Assembly: GCF_002286975.1 (NCBI RefSeq)
Contig: NZ_NSKB01000010.1
Span: forward strand, 62,001-126,000
Direction: 5' to 3'
DNA length: 64,000 nucleotides
Origin: Halomonas salipaludis
Lineage (GTDB): Bacteria > Pseudomonadota > Gammaproteobacteria > Pseudomonadales > Halomonadaceae
Shown: positions 21,139-28,035 of the stretch, piece by piece
Layout: every line of letters begins with the position of its first letter
Position numbering within the stretch: position 1 is the first letter of the stretch
Notes under the pieces: generated by a model
What the model was told of the DNA's origin: nothing
Database searches by the model: none
Seen by the model: the letters and a program-made list of their open reading frames with translations, nothing else
Translations under genes and position numbers: made by a program

Positions 21139-23639
21139 CTACCCCCGCATCCACCAAGCAGCGCCTGATCATCATCGGTAACGGCATGGTCGGCCATCAT
21201 CTGGTCGAGCAGCTCGTCGAGCAGGGCGCGCTGGACCGCTACCAGGTCACGGTGTTCGGCGAGGAGCGCCACCTGGCCTACGACCGCGTACATCTCTCGG
21301 AGTACTTCAGCGGCCGCGATGCCGACTCCCTGGCGCTCTCCACCGCCGACTACTACGCCGAGCACGGCATCGAGCTGCGCCTCAACGAGGCGGTGTTGAC
21401 GATCGACCGCCAGGCCAATGAGGTGGTCACCGACCAGGATCGCTACCCGTATGACCGGGTGGTGCTGGCCACCGGCTCCTTCCCCTTCGTGCCGCCGATT
21501 CCCGGCAACGACCGCGACGGCTGCCTGGTCTACCGCACCCTCGAGGACCTCGATGCCATCCGCGCCGCGGCTGAGAAAGCCAATACCGGCGTAGTGGTGG
21601 GCGGCGGCCTGCTCGGCCTCGAGGCGGCCAACGCCCTGCGCGGCCTCGACCTGGATACCGCGGTAGTCGAGTTCGCCCCGCGGCTGATGCCGATGCAGGT
21701 CGATACCGAGGGCGGCGAGCTGCTGCGCGAGAAGATCGAGTCGCTCGGCGTTCAAGTCCTCACCGAGCGCGCCACCCAGTGCATCGAGGACGGCGATACT
21801 GCCCGCCATCGCATGGTGTTCCAGGACGACAAGATCCTCGAGACCGACCTGATCGTGTTCTCGGCGGGCATTCGCCCCCGCGACGAGCTGGCCCGCGACT
21901 GCGGCCTGGAGGTCGGCGAGCGCGGCGGCGTGGTGATCGACGACCAGTGCCTGACCAGCGACCCGCAGATCCTTGCCATCGGTGAAGTGGCGCTGTGGAA
22001 CCAGAGCATCTTCGGCCTCGTCGCCCCCGGCTACCAGATGGCCAAGGCCGCGCTGTCGACCCTGATGGGCGGCGAGACGCGCTTCCAGGGCGCCGATATG
22101 AGCACCAAGCTCAAGCTGCTCGGCGTCGACGTCGGCTCCATCGGCGATGCCCACGGCAACCAGAACCCCGGGGCGCGCAATTTCCGCTATCTCGACCAGA
22201 TCAAGCAGGAGTATCGCAAGCTGGTGGTCTCCAGCGACGGCAAGCAGTTGCTTGGCGCCATGCTGGTAGGCGACAACGGCTACTTCGACACCCTGATGCA
22301 GTACTACGACAACGGGCTCGAGCTCCCCGACGACCCCGCCTCGCTGATCCTGCCGAGCAGCGAAGGCGCCCCGGCGCTAGGCCCGGACGCGCTGCCGGAA
22401 ACCGCCACCATCTGCTCGTGCCACAACGTCACCAAGGGCGATATCTGCGCCACCATCGACGCCGGCGCGGTGGACCTGGCCACGGTCAAGGGCGACACCA
22501 AGGCCAGCAGCGGCTGCGGCGGCTGCGCGGCACTGCTCAAGAGCGTGGTGGACCACGAGCTGACCGCCCGCGGCGTCGAGGTCGACCAGTCGATCTGCGA
22601 GCATTTCGCCCATACCCGCCAGGAGCTCTACGACATCGTCCGCGTCGAGGGCATCAAGACCTTCGGCGAGCTGATCGAGACACATGGCCATGGTCTCGGC
22701 TGCGATATCTGCAAGCCGGCGGTGGCCTCGATCCTCGCCTCCTGCTTCAACGAGCCGATCACCGACGCCGCCCATGTGCCGCTGCAGGACACCAACGACA
22801 CCTTCATGGCCAACATGCAGAAGAATGGCACCTACTCGGTGGTGCCGCGTATCGCCGGCGGCGAGATCACCCCGGACAAGCTGGTGGTACTCGGCCAGGT
22901 GGCCCAGAAGTACGGCCTCTACACCAAAGTCACCGGCGGCCAGCGCATCGACCTGTTCGGCGCCCGCCTCGAAGACCTGCCGGATATCTGGGGCGAGCTG
23001 ATCGAAGCCGGCTTCGAGACCGGCCATGCCTACGGCAAGTCGCTGCGTACCGTGAAATCCTGCGTCGGCAGCACCTGGTGCCGCTACGGCGTGCAGGACA
23101 GCGTGGGCATGGCGATTCAGCTCGAGAACCGCTACAAGGGCCTGCGCGCGCCGCACAAGATCAAGTTCGGCGTCTCCGGCTGTACCCGCGAATGCGCCGA
23201 GGCGCAGAGCAAGGACATCGGTATTATCGCCACCGAGCACGGCTGGAACCTCTACGTCTGCGGCAACGGCGGCATGCGCCCGCGCCACGCCGAACTGTTC
23301 GCCACCGACCTCAACGACGAGCAGCTCTACCGCACCATCGACCGCTTCCTGATGTTCTACGTGCGCACCGCCGACCGTCTGCAGCGCACCTCGGTGTGGC
23401 GCGAGAACCTCGAGGGCGGGTTGGATTACCTCAAGGAAGTGATCCTCGACGACAGCCTCGGCCTCGGCGATGAACTCGAGCGCCAGATGCAGACGGTGAT
23501 CGACAACTACCAGTGCGAATGGGCCGATGCCATCAGCGACCCGGAGAAGCTCAAGCGCTTCCGCAGCTTCGTCAACGACGCGCGCCCGGATCCGGACATT
23601 ATCTTTACCAGTGAGCGCGGCCAGCTACGCCCGGCTTAA
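21135..23639 (+). CDS. nirB: Assimilatory nitrite reductase, large subunit
   Basis: The 834-residue protein has, in order, a pyridine nucleotide/FAD domain (RLIIIGNGMVGHHLVEQL; VVVGGGLLGLEAANALRG), a BFD 2Fe-2S module (TICSCHNVTKGDICATIDAG ... SSGCGGCAALL), and the nitrite/sulfite reductase half. The siroheme/4Fe-4S cysteines of that half lie in SCVGSTWCRYG and VSGCTRECAEAQSKDIG. It reduces nitrite to ammonium with NAD(P)H. It overlaps the preceding reductase by 4 bases, so translation is coupled. Siroheme would come from the cobA product. Confidence 0.97.
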   Translation: MTTPASTKQRLIIIGNGMVGHHLVEQLVEQGALDRYQVTVFGEERHLAYDRVHLSEYFSGRDADSLALSTADYYAEHGIELRLNEAVLTIDRQANEVVTDQDRYPYDRVVLATGSFPFVPPIPGNDRDGCLVYRTLEDLDAIRAAAEKANTGVVVGGGLLGLEAANALRGLDLDTAVVEFAPRLMPMQVDTEGGELLREKIESLGVQVLTERATQCIEDGDTARHRMVFQDDKILETDLIVFSAGIRPRDELARDCGLEVGERGGVVIDDQCLTSDPQILAIGEVALWNQSIFGLVAPGYQMAKAALSTLMGGETRFQGADMSTKLKLLGVDVGSIGDAHGNQNPGARNFRYLDQIKQEYRKLVVSSDGKQLLGAMLVGDNGYFDTLMQYYDNGLELPDDPASLILPSSEGAPALGPDALPETATICSCHNVTKGDICATIDAGAVDLATVKGDTKASSGCGGCAALLKSVVDHELTARGVEVDQSICEHFAHTRQELYDIVRVEGIKTFGELIETHGHGLGCDICKPAVASILASCFNEPITDAAHVPLQDTNDTFMANMQKNGTYSVVPRIAGGEITPDKLVVLGQVAQKYGLYTKVTGGQRIDLFGARLEDLPDIWGELIEAGFETGHAYGKSLRTVKSCVGSTWCRYGVQDSVGMAIQLENRYKGLRAPHKIKFGVSGCTRECAEAQSKDIGIIATEHGWNLYVCGNGGMRPRHAELFATDLNDEQLYRTIDRFLMFYVRTADRLQRTSVWRENLEGGLDYLKEVILDDSLGLGDELERQMQTVIDNYQCEWADAISDPEKLKRFRSFVNDARPDPDIIFTSERGQLRPA

Positions 23640-23646
23640 TGGAAAT

Positions 23647-23679
23647 GGCTGCGCGAGCGAATCGCGTTGTTGCGCAGCC
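23647..23679. other. Stem-loop between nirB and nirD
   Basis: GGCTGCGC (23647-23654) pairs with GCGCAGCC (23672-23679), with further partial pairing inside. It lies in the 144-base gap between nirB and nirD, which is unusually long for this operon. It could stabilise the upstream message or lower nirD expression. Confidence 0.5.
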
Positions 23680-23783
23680 CCCCGAAGGCTCGCCTAACAC
23701 CCCGTTATGTCTCGCCTTCGGTGCGCCACGCGCCTAGCGATTCATCTCGCTCGCCGATTTCCCAGAACTTACAGGATGCATCC

Positions 23784-24164
23784 ATGAACACTGCGACAGC
23801 ACTAAAAGATGAGGCACACACCGACGTGACCTGGCAAACCATCTGCACCAAGGCCGACCTGGTAACCTTCTCCGGCGTCGCCGCCTGGCTCGCAACCGCC
23901 GAGGGCCCGGCCCAAGTGGCAATCTTCTATTTGCCAGGCCACGCCCAGGAACTCTATGCCATTGACCACCACGACCCTTTCTCCGATGCCAACGTCATCG
24001 CCCGCGGCATCGTCGGCGATATCAAGGGCGAACCGGTGGTCGCCTCGCCGATCTACAAGCAGCACTTCCGCCTCGAGGATGGCAGTTGCGTGGAGGACGA
24101 GAGCGTAACGCTGCGCACCTGGCCGGTGCGCTTCGATGGCGAGAAGGTCGTGATCGAAGCCTGA
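23784..24164 (+). CDS. nirD: Nitrite reductase small subunit
   Basis: The 126-residue protein is a NirD-type Rieske-fold subunit. Typical features are WQTICTKADLVTFSGVAAWL, the IDHHDPFSDANVIARGIVGD segment and the end LRTWPVRFDGEKVVIEA. NirD proteins usually lack the Rieske cysteines, as here. The ATG at 23784 follows AGGAT. It ends the nitrite reductase operon before a clear terminator. A second copy of its 3' end survives as a relic at 44.1 kb. Confidence 0.95.
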   Translation: MNTATALKDEAHTDVTWQTICTKADLVTFSGVAAWLATAEGPAQVAIFYLPGHAQELYAIDHHDPFSDANVIARGIVGDIKGEPVVASPIYKQHFRLEDGSCVEDESVTLRTWPVRFDGEKVVIEA

Positions 24165-24183
24165 GGTAGGTCGGCGTGAAACA

Positions 24184-24219
24184 AAAAAGCCGCCGGTGCT
24201 CAGCGCACTGGCGGCTTTT
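24184..24219. terminator. Terminator after nirD
   Basis: GCCGCC (24189-24194) pairs with GGCGGC (24210-24215), with GTGC/GCAC inside, TTTT downstream and an A-run upstream. It can therefore work in both directions between nirD and the convergent cassette-like genes. Confidence 0.85.
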
Positions 24220-24255
24220 AGGGAGTAGCTACAGCAAAGCACAGACTATGGCCTG

Positions 24256-24666
24256 TTAATTAGTTACCTCAATGTACCATTTAGGCTTGATGCGCCCGAA
24301 ATCACGTCGAACATTCGATTTCAATGCCTTCTTGGAGTCCAGCGCCACCGCCTCGCCACCTTCTCTGACAAACACGACCCAATGCCAGAATGGTTTGCCC
24401 TGCTCCAGGCGCCATTTGATCGCCATTAGGGCCTTGTCTGGCAGGCGTCCCCACGACTCGAATGGTGTTTCTTTCGGTGACACCGAAATCCCGAGTTCAC
24501 GTAGAAGCTTGCGAACGTGGGCTGTCTCCGACCAGAGTGTCGGGTCTGCAGCGTAAATTCCCAGAGCGTTTGCCCTGCGCTTGGCTTCTGCATAGCTAAT
24601 GCCCGCTAGAGTAGCACTTGCCGCAATACCACAACCGCTGATTTCTTCCTGGATGACTGGTTCCAT
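24256..24666 (-). CDS. Peptidase C39-like cysteine protease domain protein
   Basis: The 136-residue protein has Q6 and C12 in VIQEEISGCGIAAS, H95 in PFWHWVVF and D110 in VALDSKK. This is the Gln-Cys-His-Asp arrangement of papain-like C39 peptidases. There is no membrane or ABC domain and no signal peptide, so it is a small free-standing peptidase-fold protein. GTAGAG precedes the start, which lies 12 bases from a predicted attC end. Lower GC than the flanking nas and nir genes and cassette-like spacing suggest transfer. The substrate is unknown. Confidence 0.72.
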   Translation of the reverse strand: MEPVIQEEISGCGIAASATLAGISYAEAKRRANALGIYAADPTLWSETAHVRKLLRELGISVSPKETPFESWGRLPDKALMAIKWRLEQGKPFWHWVVFVREGGEAVALDSKKALKSNVRRDFGRIKPKWYIEVTN

Positions 24667-24675
24667 GTCTCTACC

Positions 24676-24747
24676 GATTAACGACCTGCTTCAGCGGTGA
24701 CGCGAGCACGTAGAACACGGGCCATCCGCTGCAAGCGCTTGTTGGGC
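24676..24747 (-). repeat. attC-like recombination site
   Basis: On the minus strand the core GCCCAAC (24747-24741) and the end GTTAATC (24682-24676) flank 72 bases. Inside, CAGCGG pairs with CCGCTG and GCTT with AAGC, leaving one unpaired C, the extrahelical base typical of attC. GTTAATC departs from GTTRRRY at one base. The NUDIX reading frame runs into the site and the next gene starts 12 bases beyond it, as in integron cassettes. Confidence 0.6.
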
Positions 24748-25140
24748 TTGTACACGCAACCACGCATCGCCACATTCGTTGAACGCATCTTCGATGCGCT
24801 CAGCATGACGAGGCAGTGTGCTCGAGGGGAGATGATCTCTGTGAAACCACTGAATATCGTCGGCTTCATCGCTCAGATGAATAGTACCGTCCATGCGAGT
24901 GCACAGAAAAGTAAACGCTACAGCTTCCTGCTCGGGCACAGAATAGACACCGATTAAGTGCTCAACTCTCACAACAAGGCCCACTTCTTCCAGAGCTTCA
25001 CGCTGTGCGGCTTTCCACGGCGATTCCTGGCGCTCTACTTTTCCGCCAGGTAAATTCCACGCATCGAAATCCGTCCGGTGACAAAGCAAAACACGTGACA
25101 CATCGTCAAGAATGATAGCGAATGCTCCAAGATTATGCAC
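24691..25140 (-). CDS. NUDIX hydrolase
   Basis: The 149-residue protein has a complete Nudix box: GGKVERQE, seven residues, then REALEEVG. It would hydrolyse a nucleoside diphosphate-linked compound or a damaged nucleotide. I chose the GTG at 25140 because AAGGAGG lies 6 bases upstream; an upstream ATG at 25167 has no such site. The last residues are encoded by the attC-like site, so they are probably not conserved. It is part of the leftward cassette-like series. Confidence 0.88.
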   Translation of the reverse strand: MHNLGAFAIILDDVSRVLLCHRTDFDAWNLPGGKVERQESPWKAAQREALEEVGLVVRVEHLIGVYSVPEQEAVAFTFLCTRMDGTIHLSDEADDIQWFHRDHLPSSTLPRHAERIEDAFNECGDAWLRVQAQQALAADGPCSTCSRHR

Positions 25141-25161
25141 CTTACGCCTCCTTATCAGAAA

Positions 25162-25181
25162 GTTCAACGCGCAAGTTGGGC
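25162..25181 (-). repeat. Collapsed attC-like core pair
   Basis: GCCCAAC and GTTGAAC, both good matches to RYYYAAC and GTTRRRY, lie only six bases apart on the minus strand between the reductase stop and the NUDIX start. A working attC is longer, so this looks like a deletion derivative or a chance match. Confidence 0.3.
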
Positions 25182-25188
25182 ATCTTCA

Positions 25189-25848
25189 TTATCGACGCCA
25201 TGACCCATGAGGGAGTTCAATGTCCCGTTCGGCCTTATTTATGGCGTCTTTCAGGCCTGCGACATCTAACGGAATACAATATGCTGGTTTGGCGCGTTCA
25301 AATCTCCAGCTATCTTCAAGGCTCCCGACATCAACCACGTCGAAACCAAATTGATGATGTAGCCGAGCCACAATTTGCTTTGCTTGCTTATCGTCTCCAG
25401 CTATCGGTAAAGACCGCTTAGCGGAACCGAAGCTATTGATAGACTCTATCTGCAAATCGGCTGCGAGAATCGCATTAAAGGCCTTAACTACACACGCCCC
25501 TGGAAAGTGCCTAGCGACCATAGCACTTGTCGTTGTCCTCAATTCATCTAGCTCGGTAACTCTCCCGTCACGCTCTGGATAATAGTTGTTAGTATCGATG
25601 ACTATCTTGCCTTCCAGAAGAGTTGACTTAATTTCGAACACTTTCTTGAATGGCACAGTAAGAATCACCACCTCACCAAAGGCCGCAGCGTCCGCTGAAG
25701 TTCCCGCCGAGCATCCAATATCAGCGGCGAGCACTTTTAATGTTTCCGGGCCGCGAGAGTTACTGATCATCACAGCGTTCTCGTGAGCAACAGCAAGCTT
25801 GGCGAGCGCCTGACCGATGTGACCTGCTCCAATAACTCCAATCTTCAT
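25189..25848 (-). CDS. NADP-binding oxidoreductase, F420-dependent NADP reductase-like
   Basis: The 219-residue protein begins MKIGVIGAGHIGQALAKLAV, a clean GxGxxG Rossmann motif, and continues with ISNSRGPETL, VVILTVPFKKV and VVKAFNAILAADL, as in the F420-NADP oxidoreductase-like group. It probably uses NADPH with an unknown partner; a cofactor F420 role is not implied. AAGGAG precedes the ATG at 25848. The start codon abuts a predicted attC end, as expected for a cassette gene. Confidence 0.82.
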   Translation of the reverse strand: MKIGVIGAGHIGQALAKLAVAHENAVMISNSRGPETLKVLAADIGCSAGTSADAAAFGEVVILTVPFKKVFEIKSTLLEGKIVIDTNNYYPERDGRVTELDELRTTTSAMVARHFPGACVVKAFNAILAADLQIESINSFGSAKRSLPIAGDDKQAKQIVARLHHQFGFDVVDVGSLEDSWRFERAKPAYCIPLDVAGLKDAINKAERDIELPHGSWRR

Positions 25849-25925
25849 ACTAACTCCTTTCCGGCTGCCCGATGTCTGGCTCATCTTCGCCGCTTTTCGG
25901 CATCAAATGGAGCCACTTGTTAAGC
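25848..25925 (-). repeat. attC-like recombination site
   Basis: The core GCTTAAC (25925-25919) overlaps the NUDIX stop codon. TGGCT-CAT (25877-25884) pairs with ATG-G-AGCCA (25907-25915), leaving one extrahelical G, and GCCG/CGGC forms the tip. The other core reads GTTAGTA, two bases off GTTRRRY. Length and fold fit attC. Confidence 0.55.
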
Positions 25926-26366
25926 TCTTTTACGTAACACGGAATGAAGTAGATCAGGAATCCACTCTGGCTTGAACTGAGAAGCTTTTTCTTCACGCAT
26001 TTCTTCTAAGCTCCACCATTTCCATTTTTGAATAGTACTCTTTTCCTCATCCGTCCATTTCGCCGCAAATACGTCTGCGCCTGAAGGCCATTCAACTAAA
26101 AAGTATTTTTCGAGCCAACGAGCTGGTACCGACCTCGCTACAGCGTATACTTCATCACGATCCCTTAGCACCTCTCCGACCTCCTGTCTTAGTCCCGTTT
26201 CCTCATACAGCTCCCGCTTCGCAGCTTCGGCATAGCCTTCACCGGGCTTCAGCTCTCCTCCCACTGTTGCCCAAAATGGAGACTGGTGCTCGTCTTTGTA
26301 TAAAAACAGCAATAACCGTCCTGATTCGTCAACGATTATCAGCCGTGATGACTTCCTTGTTTCCAT
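25920..26366 (-). CDS. NUDIX hydrolase
   Basis: The 148-residue protein has the full Nudix box (GGELKPGE, seven residues, RELYEETG) and a start typical of the ADP-sugar/mutator group (RLIIVDESGRLLLFLYKDE). It shows little similarity to the other NUDIX protein in this series beyond the box, so they are not recent copies. It lies between a good attC-like site on its downstream side and a short spacer upstream. Lower GC than the chromosome average here. Confidence 0.9.
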   Translation of the reverse strand: METRKSSRLIIVDESGRLLLFLYKDEHQSPFWATVGGELKPGEGYAEAAKRELYEETGLRQEVGEVLRDRDEVYAVARSVPARWLEKYFLVEWPSGADVFAAKWTDEEKSTIQKWKWWSLEEMREEKASQFKPEWIPDLLHSVLRKRA

Positions 26367-26403
26367 TTCCTAATACTCCATTACCACCTGTCCCTGTTAA
26401 ATT

Positions 26404-26838
26404 TTATAGCGCCATATGCAGCAGTGGATAAGGCTTACCCTGACCATCTACTGGTGAGCGACTCGTTACTGTAAAACCAAGATGTTGGTAAAAACCTAGC
26501 GCTTGCTCATTCTGTTCATTCACGTCAACCTTGGTTGCTCCCTGATCTTTGATTGCATGGGCCGCTAACAAAGCACCAATGCCCTTGCCACGCACATCAG
26601 GTGAAATGAACAGCATTTCTATATTACCATCATGCACACCACAGAATCCCAGTATTTCACCATTACTATTTTTGACACACCTTAAATCAACAGCATCAAG
26701 GTACTGCTCCAGGATTAACGGCTTTAACTCCTGTAGATCATCTTCAGCCAAAAAGTCATGGGTTGCTCTGACCGATGCTTCCCAGACTTCTATCAGCTTA
26801 AGGTGATCTGTTTTTTCTACGATCTCAATATTCATCAC
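26404..26838 (-). CDS. GNAT family N-acetyltransferase
   Basis: The 144-residue protein has motif A as LFISPDVRGKGIGALLAAHA and the C-terminal VNEQNEQALGFYQHLGFTVT, diagnostic of GNAT enzymes. The closest general type is the YhbS/PanM-like single-domain group. The substrate is unknown. The start could be either of two adjacent ATGs (26838 or 26835). A spacer with a GTTAAAT core follows on its upstream side. Confidence 0.9.
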   Translation of the reverse strand: MMNIEIVEKTDHLKLIEVWEASVRATHDFLAEDDLQELKPLILEQYLDAVDLRCVKNSNGEILGFCGVHDGNIEMLFISPDVRGKGIGALLAAHAIKDQGATKVDVNEQNEQALGFYQHLGFTVTSRSPVDGQGKPYPLLHMAL

Positions 26839-26853
26839 TAAACCTGATTGAAA

Positions 26854-26931
26854 ATTTAACGCCCGCTATAAATGGCCGAGTGAAACGAGGTTCGGCGACC
26901 GCAGGGAGCGAATTCAATGGCTTTGTCACAC
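26854..26931 (-). repeat. Partial attC-like site
   Basis: On the minus strand GCGGGCGTTAAAT ends the spacer before the GNAT gene; GTTAAAT (26860-26854) is a perfect GTTRRRY core with the usual GC-rich preceding bases. The matching core near the tautomerase stop (GTGTGAC) is degenerate and the internal stem is weak. Confidence 0.4.
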
Positions 26932-27312
26932 GCTGACTTCATACTTGAGGTCATTCGCTTCATCCCCTGTCATCCCGCGAAATCCCCACTGGTGCGGCTG
27001 CTGCTCCTTGATCGTAATTTCAACGTCAATTGGCGCTAGGGATAGCTGCGACTCGAGCTGTTGGAAAAGCGACTTGATAAGAGCCTTTTGCGTCTCCGGC
27101 TTCCGACCCGACATCATATTGATTTCTATTACCGTATAGGCATCGCTTCTGCCGCCGGGGTAATAAAAATCCTCTCGCTCTAAAGGCACAATCCTATGCG
27201 CTCGCTTGTCTTCTGGCATACCCAAAACAGATTGCATACATTCGTGAATCACATTCGATAGCTTCGCCTTTATAGGATTCAACCGATCTTTTACTCCATA
27301 AATTACAATCAT
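26926..27312 (-). CDS. Tautomerase-family (Tautomerase_2-like) protein
   Basis: The 128-residue protein has the layout of the larger single-chain tautomerases: an N-terminal strand, LSNVIHECMQSVLGMPEDK, the FYYPGGRSDAYTVIEINM segment and RKPETQKALIKSLFQQLE. The catalytic proline that normally follows Met1 is replaced by Ile, so classical tautomerase activity is doubtful. AAGGAA lies 7 bases before the start. It is the most upstream gene of the cassette-like series. Confidence 0.78.
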   Translation of the reverse strand: MIVIYGVKDRLNPIKAKLSNVIHECMQSVLGMPEDKRAHRIVPLEREDFYYPGGRSDAYTVIEINMMSGRKPETQKALIKSLFQQLESQLSLAPIDVEITIKEQQPHQWGFRGMTGDEANDLKYEVSV

Positions 27313-27328
27313 GCGATTTCCTTAGTAC

Positions 27329-27378
27329 GTGTAACGCGGCTGTAGAAAAGCTCGATTCTGAGCCTTTCTTACTGCCTA
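27329..27378 (-). repeat. attC-like hairpin upstream of the tautomerase gene
   Basis: GTTACAC (27335-27329) is one base off GTTRRRY. Beside it, GCTC/GAGC, AAA/TTT, GA/TC, GT/AC and GGC/GCC form an imperfect stem with an unpaired T, the attC-type extrahelical base. The distal core is missing where the transposase relic begins. Confidence 0.4.
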
Positions 27379-27454
27379 TATCCTGATTTTTGTACCACCC
27401 ACCAACCGGGCAATTTGCTTGGCCAAGAAACCTAGCTGACCCTGTACCTTCTTC

Positions 27455-27556
27455 ATTGCCACGAAGTCCGAATCGGTTCAATCGTTTCGTGGTGCTGATA
27501 TTGCCGAATACCGGCTCCGCCACTGACATTCGGTAGCTATGGTCCTGGTTGAGGTA
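27455..27556 (-). pseudogene. Relic of an IS1182-type transposase C-terminus
   Basis: In one minus-strand frame about 34 residues include RMSVAEPVFGNI and KRLNRFGLRG, the C-terminal signature of IS1182-family DDE transposases. After a frame change, sequence reading KKVQGQLGFLAKQ continues to a stop near 27376. No terminal repeats or N-terminal transposase domains are present. It is a fragment only. Confidence 0.6.
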
Positions 27557-27747
27557 ACGGAACTGGGTGTCTTGCCCACGAGGCGCATAACCGGGATGAC
27601 GAGGCGGATCAGCATATTCATGTCACCAACACACGGCGTCTTGGTGATGAAGAGCCCGCCGGGCGCAAGCAACGAGCGAATATGGTTAGGCACCACCGGC
27701 AGGTTTCCCGCCAGGTGTGAAACACTACGAAGCCTCTCGTAGAGCGG
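27553..27747 (-). pseudogene. Relic of a SAM-dependent methyltransferase
   Basis: About 65 residues with stop codons on both sides contain HIRSLLAPGGLFITKTPCVG followed by DMNMLIRLVIPVMRLVGKTP. This matches the post-motif III region of class I methyltransferases (LLKPGGLFISKTPC type). The N-terminal SAM-binding part and the C-terminus are gone, and it abuts the transposase relic, so the insertion probably truncated it. Confidence 0.6.
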
Positions 27748-27793
27748 TTAGTGACGCACCTTAGATACGCTACCGCCCCTACCTGGCAGCATT

Positions 27794-28002
27794 GATGATG
27801 CTTGGCATCATCCTGGTGCGGCAGTCCATGCGTACCCTGTCATTGCATGAGCCATCTTCAGTGGCCTTAGCCCTATTACCGTAACCGAGCAGTGTGTCAA
27901 GGGCAATTCTCACTAAGGCATGAGGCAGTGTTGTGGTCACGGGCAATCGTCAATGCACGGTTTTGTCAGCATGCTTCCAGCTCGTCCTCCTTGAGGATGA
28001 GC
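27794..28002. other. Gene-free stretch with two stem-loops
   Basis: Between the relics and the XRE gene (27748-28035) I see no convincing gene. A perfect 8-base-pair hairpin lies at 27794-27812 (GATGATGC, TTG, GCATCATC). A second at 27980-28002 (GCTC, TCCTC, CTT, GAGGA, GAGC) lies about 30 bases beyond the XRE stop codon and may be its terminator, although T-rich sequence is lacking. Confidence 0.45.
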
Positions 28003-28035
28003 ATCGACAGGATCTTGTCGCCGACCGGTTAACGC

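Noticed and set aside
21995-23473. A 492-codon rightward frame within nirB
   Set aside because: Arg/Pro-rich shadow frame of nirB with no motif.
26396-26402. A lone GTTAAAT (ATTTAAC on the gene strand) as an attC core after the GNAT gene
   Set aside because: The gap to the next gene is under 40 bases and has no stem, so no complete attC can be present there.
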